Shown: in pieces, positions 34,972 to 35,303 of the stretch | Layout: each line of letters opens with the position of its first letter | Position numbering within the stretch: position 1 is the first letter of the stretch | Source of the DNA: Thermoplasmata archaeon | GTDB lineage: Archaea > Thermoplasmatota > Thermoplasmata > Thermoplasmatales > Thermoplasmataceae | Direction of reading: 5' to 3' | Length of the DNA stretch: 35,303 nt | NCBI GenBank assembly: GCA_021846395.1 | Contig: JAJZXB010000014.1 | Location: 1-35,303, forward strand | Position numbers and translations under genes: made by a program | Notes under the pieces: model-generated | Databases searched by the model: none | Seen by the model: the letters and a program-made list of their open reading frames with translations, nothing else | Told to the model about the DNA's origin: nothing

Positions 34972-35303
34972 TTAACTCCAATGTGTACCAAAACAGGTAT
35001 GAGTGACCCCCATTACTGACAGCCCACCGGCGGAAGATATGAGAAAATCAGCTGTATAAATTGTTGCAATAGTAGCATCAGCTGCAATATCTACAACCGG
35101 TATAAACTGTAAAGCAATAAAAATAGCTATGGCCAGTATAGCAGTTATACACCAAAAAGTACTGTCTATAACCATTGCATTCGTTTCACTTATATTCATG
35201 GATTTTACAGTATTATTTGTTTTACCCAACATGGAATTCATTGCCATTGAGATGTAATTATTTTCTATACCGAATTTATGCATTGTAATATTGTTTGAAT
35301 TCA
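34972..35303 (-). CDS. Array protein D, 5' end outside window (candidate archaeocin precursor)
   Basis: The reading frame runs to the right edge; the true start lies beyond it, since the visible end reads NSNNITMHKF, which is residue 17 onward of the family. By alignment the full protein is about 125 residues. Cys67 follows Phe-Trp, the hydrophobic core includes AIAIFIALQFIPVVDIAADA, and Cys119 lies in THTCFGTHWS, similar to the THTC of copy C. The leader is of the common type. The array clearly continues beyond the window. Confidence 0.8.
   Translation of the reverse strand, partial: NSNNITMHKFGIENNYISMAMNSMLGKTNNTVKSMNISETNAMVIDSTFWCITAILAIAIFIALQFIPVVDIAADATIATIYTADFLISSAGGLSVMGVTHTCFGTHWS

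Larger units (their letters stand above)
32824..35303 (-). repeat. 79-bp invariant DNA block in the four array genes
   Basis: The same block occurs without a mismatch at 32824-32902, 33941-34019, 34597-34675 and 35234-35303 (the last cut by the edge after 70 bp). It encodes the middle of the leader (about residues 14-40), all in the same orientation, spaced 1117, 656 and 637 bp apart. Third codon positions are identical too, which protein-level selection alone would not require. Flanking leader DNA is also similar, while DNA of the cores is unalignable by eye. Recent duplication or ongoing gene conversion is the simplest cause. Confidence 0.92.

Noticed and set aside
32824-35303. Evenly repeated DNA blocks considered as a CRISPR array
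   Set aside because: The repeats are 79 bp, 640-1117 bp apart, inside intact reading frames, and encode protein leader. No short repeat-spacer pattern and no cas gene exist here.

Overview
The window comes from an AT-rich archaeon, most likely a member of the Thermoplasmatales (Ferroplasma/Acidiplasma-like). The evidence is archaeal: a 3' 16S rRNA part with no 23S gene behind it, archaeal translation and transcription genes (Spt5, RpoL, EF-1alpha, EF-2, P1/P0-type stalk proteins, Dph2, TrmG10, MptE), GGTG-type ribosome binding sites inside operons, and leaderless starts behind TATA-like boxes. The genus is inferred from general resemblance, not from a search.

Region 1 (1-9.7 kb) is conserved information-processing DNA: 16S 3' end, hairpin terminator, secE, spt5, an unrecognised protein with a CxxxCxxC motif, a PUA protein and a 1-Cys peroxiredoxin on the plus strand. 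On the minus strand follows the L11-L1-L10-L12 operon, with a previously uncalled 56-residue membrane-protein frame at its end. Then come a ComB-family protein, MptE, a DUF373 membrane protein and a small winged-helix protein. Region 2 (9.7-16.0 kb) holds a metallo-beta-lactamase-fold protein, a TrxR-like ferredoxin-NADP reductase, Dph2, an MtaB-type methylthiotransferase, a sulfite-oxidase-fold molybdoenzyme and exonuclease III, separated by two decayed intergenic stretches.

Region 3 (16.0-18.4 kb) is an accessory scar. It contains a 172-bp copy of the EF-2 3' end welded to a fragment of a sugar nucleotidyltransferase gene, an AbiEii/AbiEi type IV toxin-antitoxin pair in inverted gene order, a tRNA-Arg(GCG)-like gene whose two acceptor strands do not match, and an IS4-type transposase remnant that keeps its YREK signature. 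Region 4 (18.4-31.2 kb) has an MFS/TSUP transporter pair, an unknown protein, the tuf-rps10-fusA operon, rpoL-trmG10, ileS and a second MFS transporter.

Region 5 (31.2-35.3 kb, open at the right edge) is the most interesting part. After a broken APC amino-acid permease, all genes on the minus strand form one tight array of four paralogous small proteins with a near-invariant N-terminal half of about 60 residues, identical down to a 79-bp DNA block, and a completely different hydrophobic C-terminal half bounded by Cys67 and a second Cys at 119-122. Each is followed within about 30 nt by a different small multi-pass membrane protein. The architecture (constant leader, variable hydrophobic core, small membrane partner) is what one expects of a family of secreted antimicrobial peptides with cognate immunity proteins, i.e. 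a candidate archaeocin locus that diversifies by recombination. That function is inference; the architecture is directly visible.
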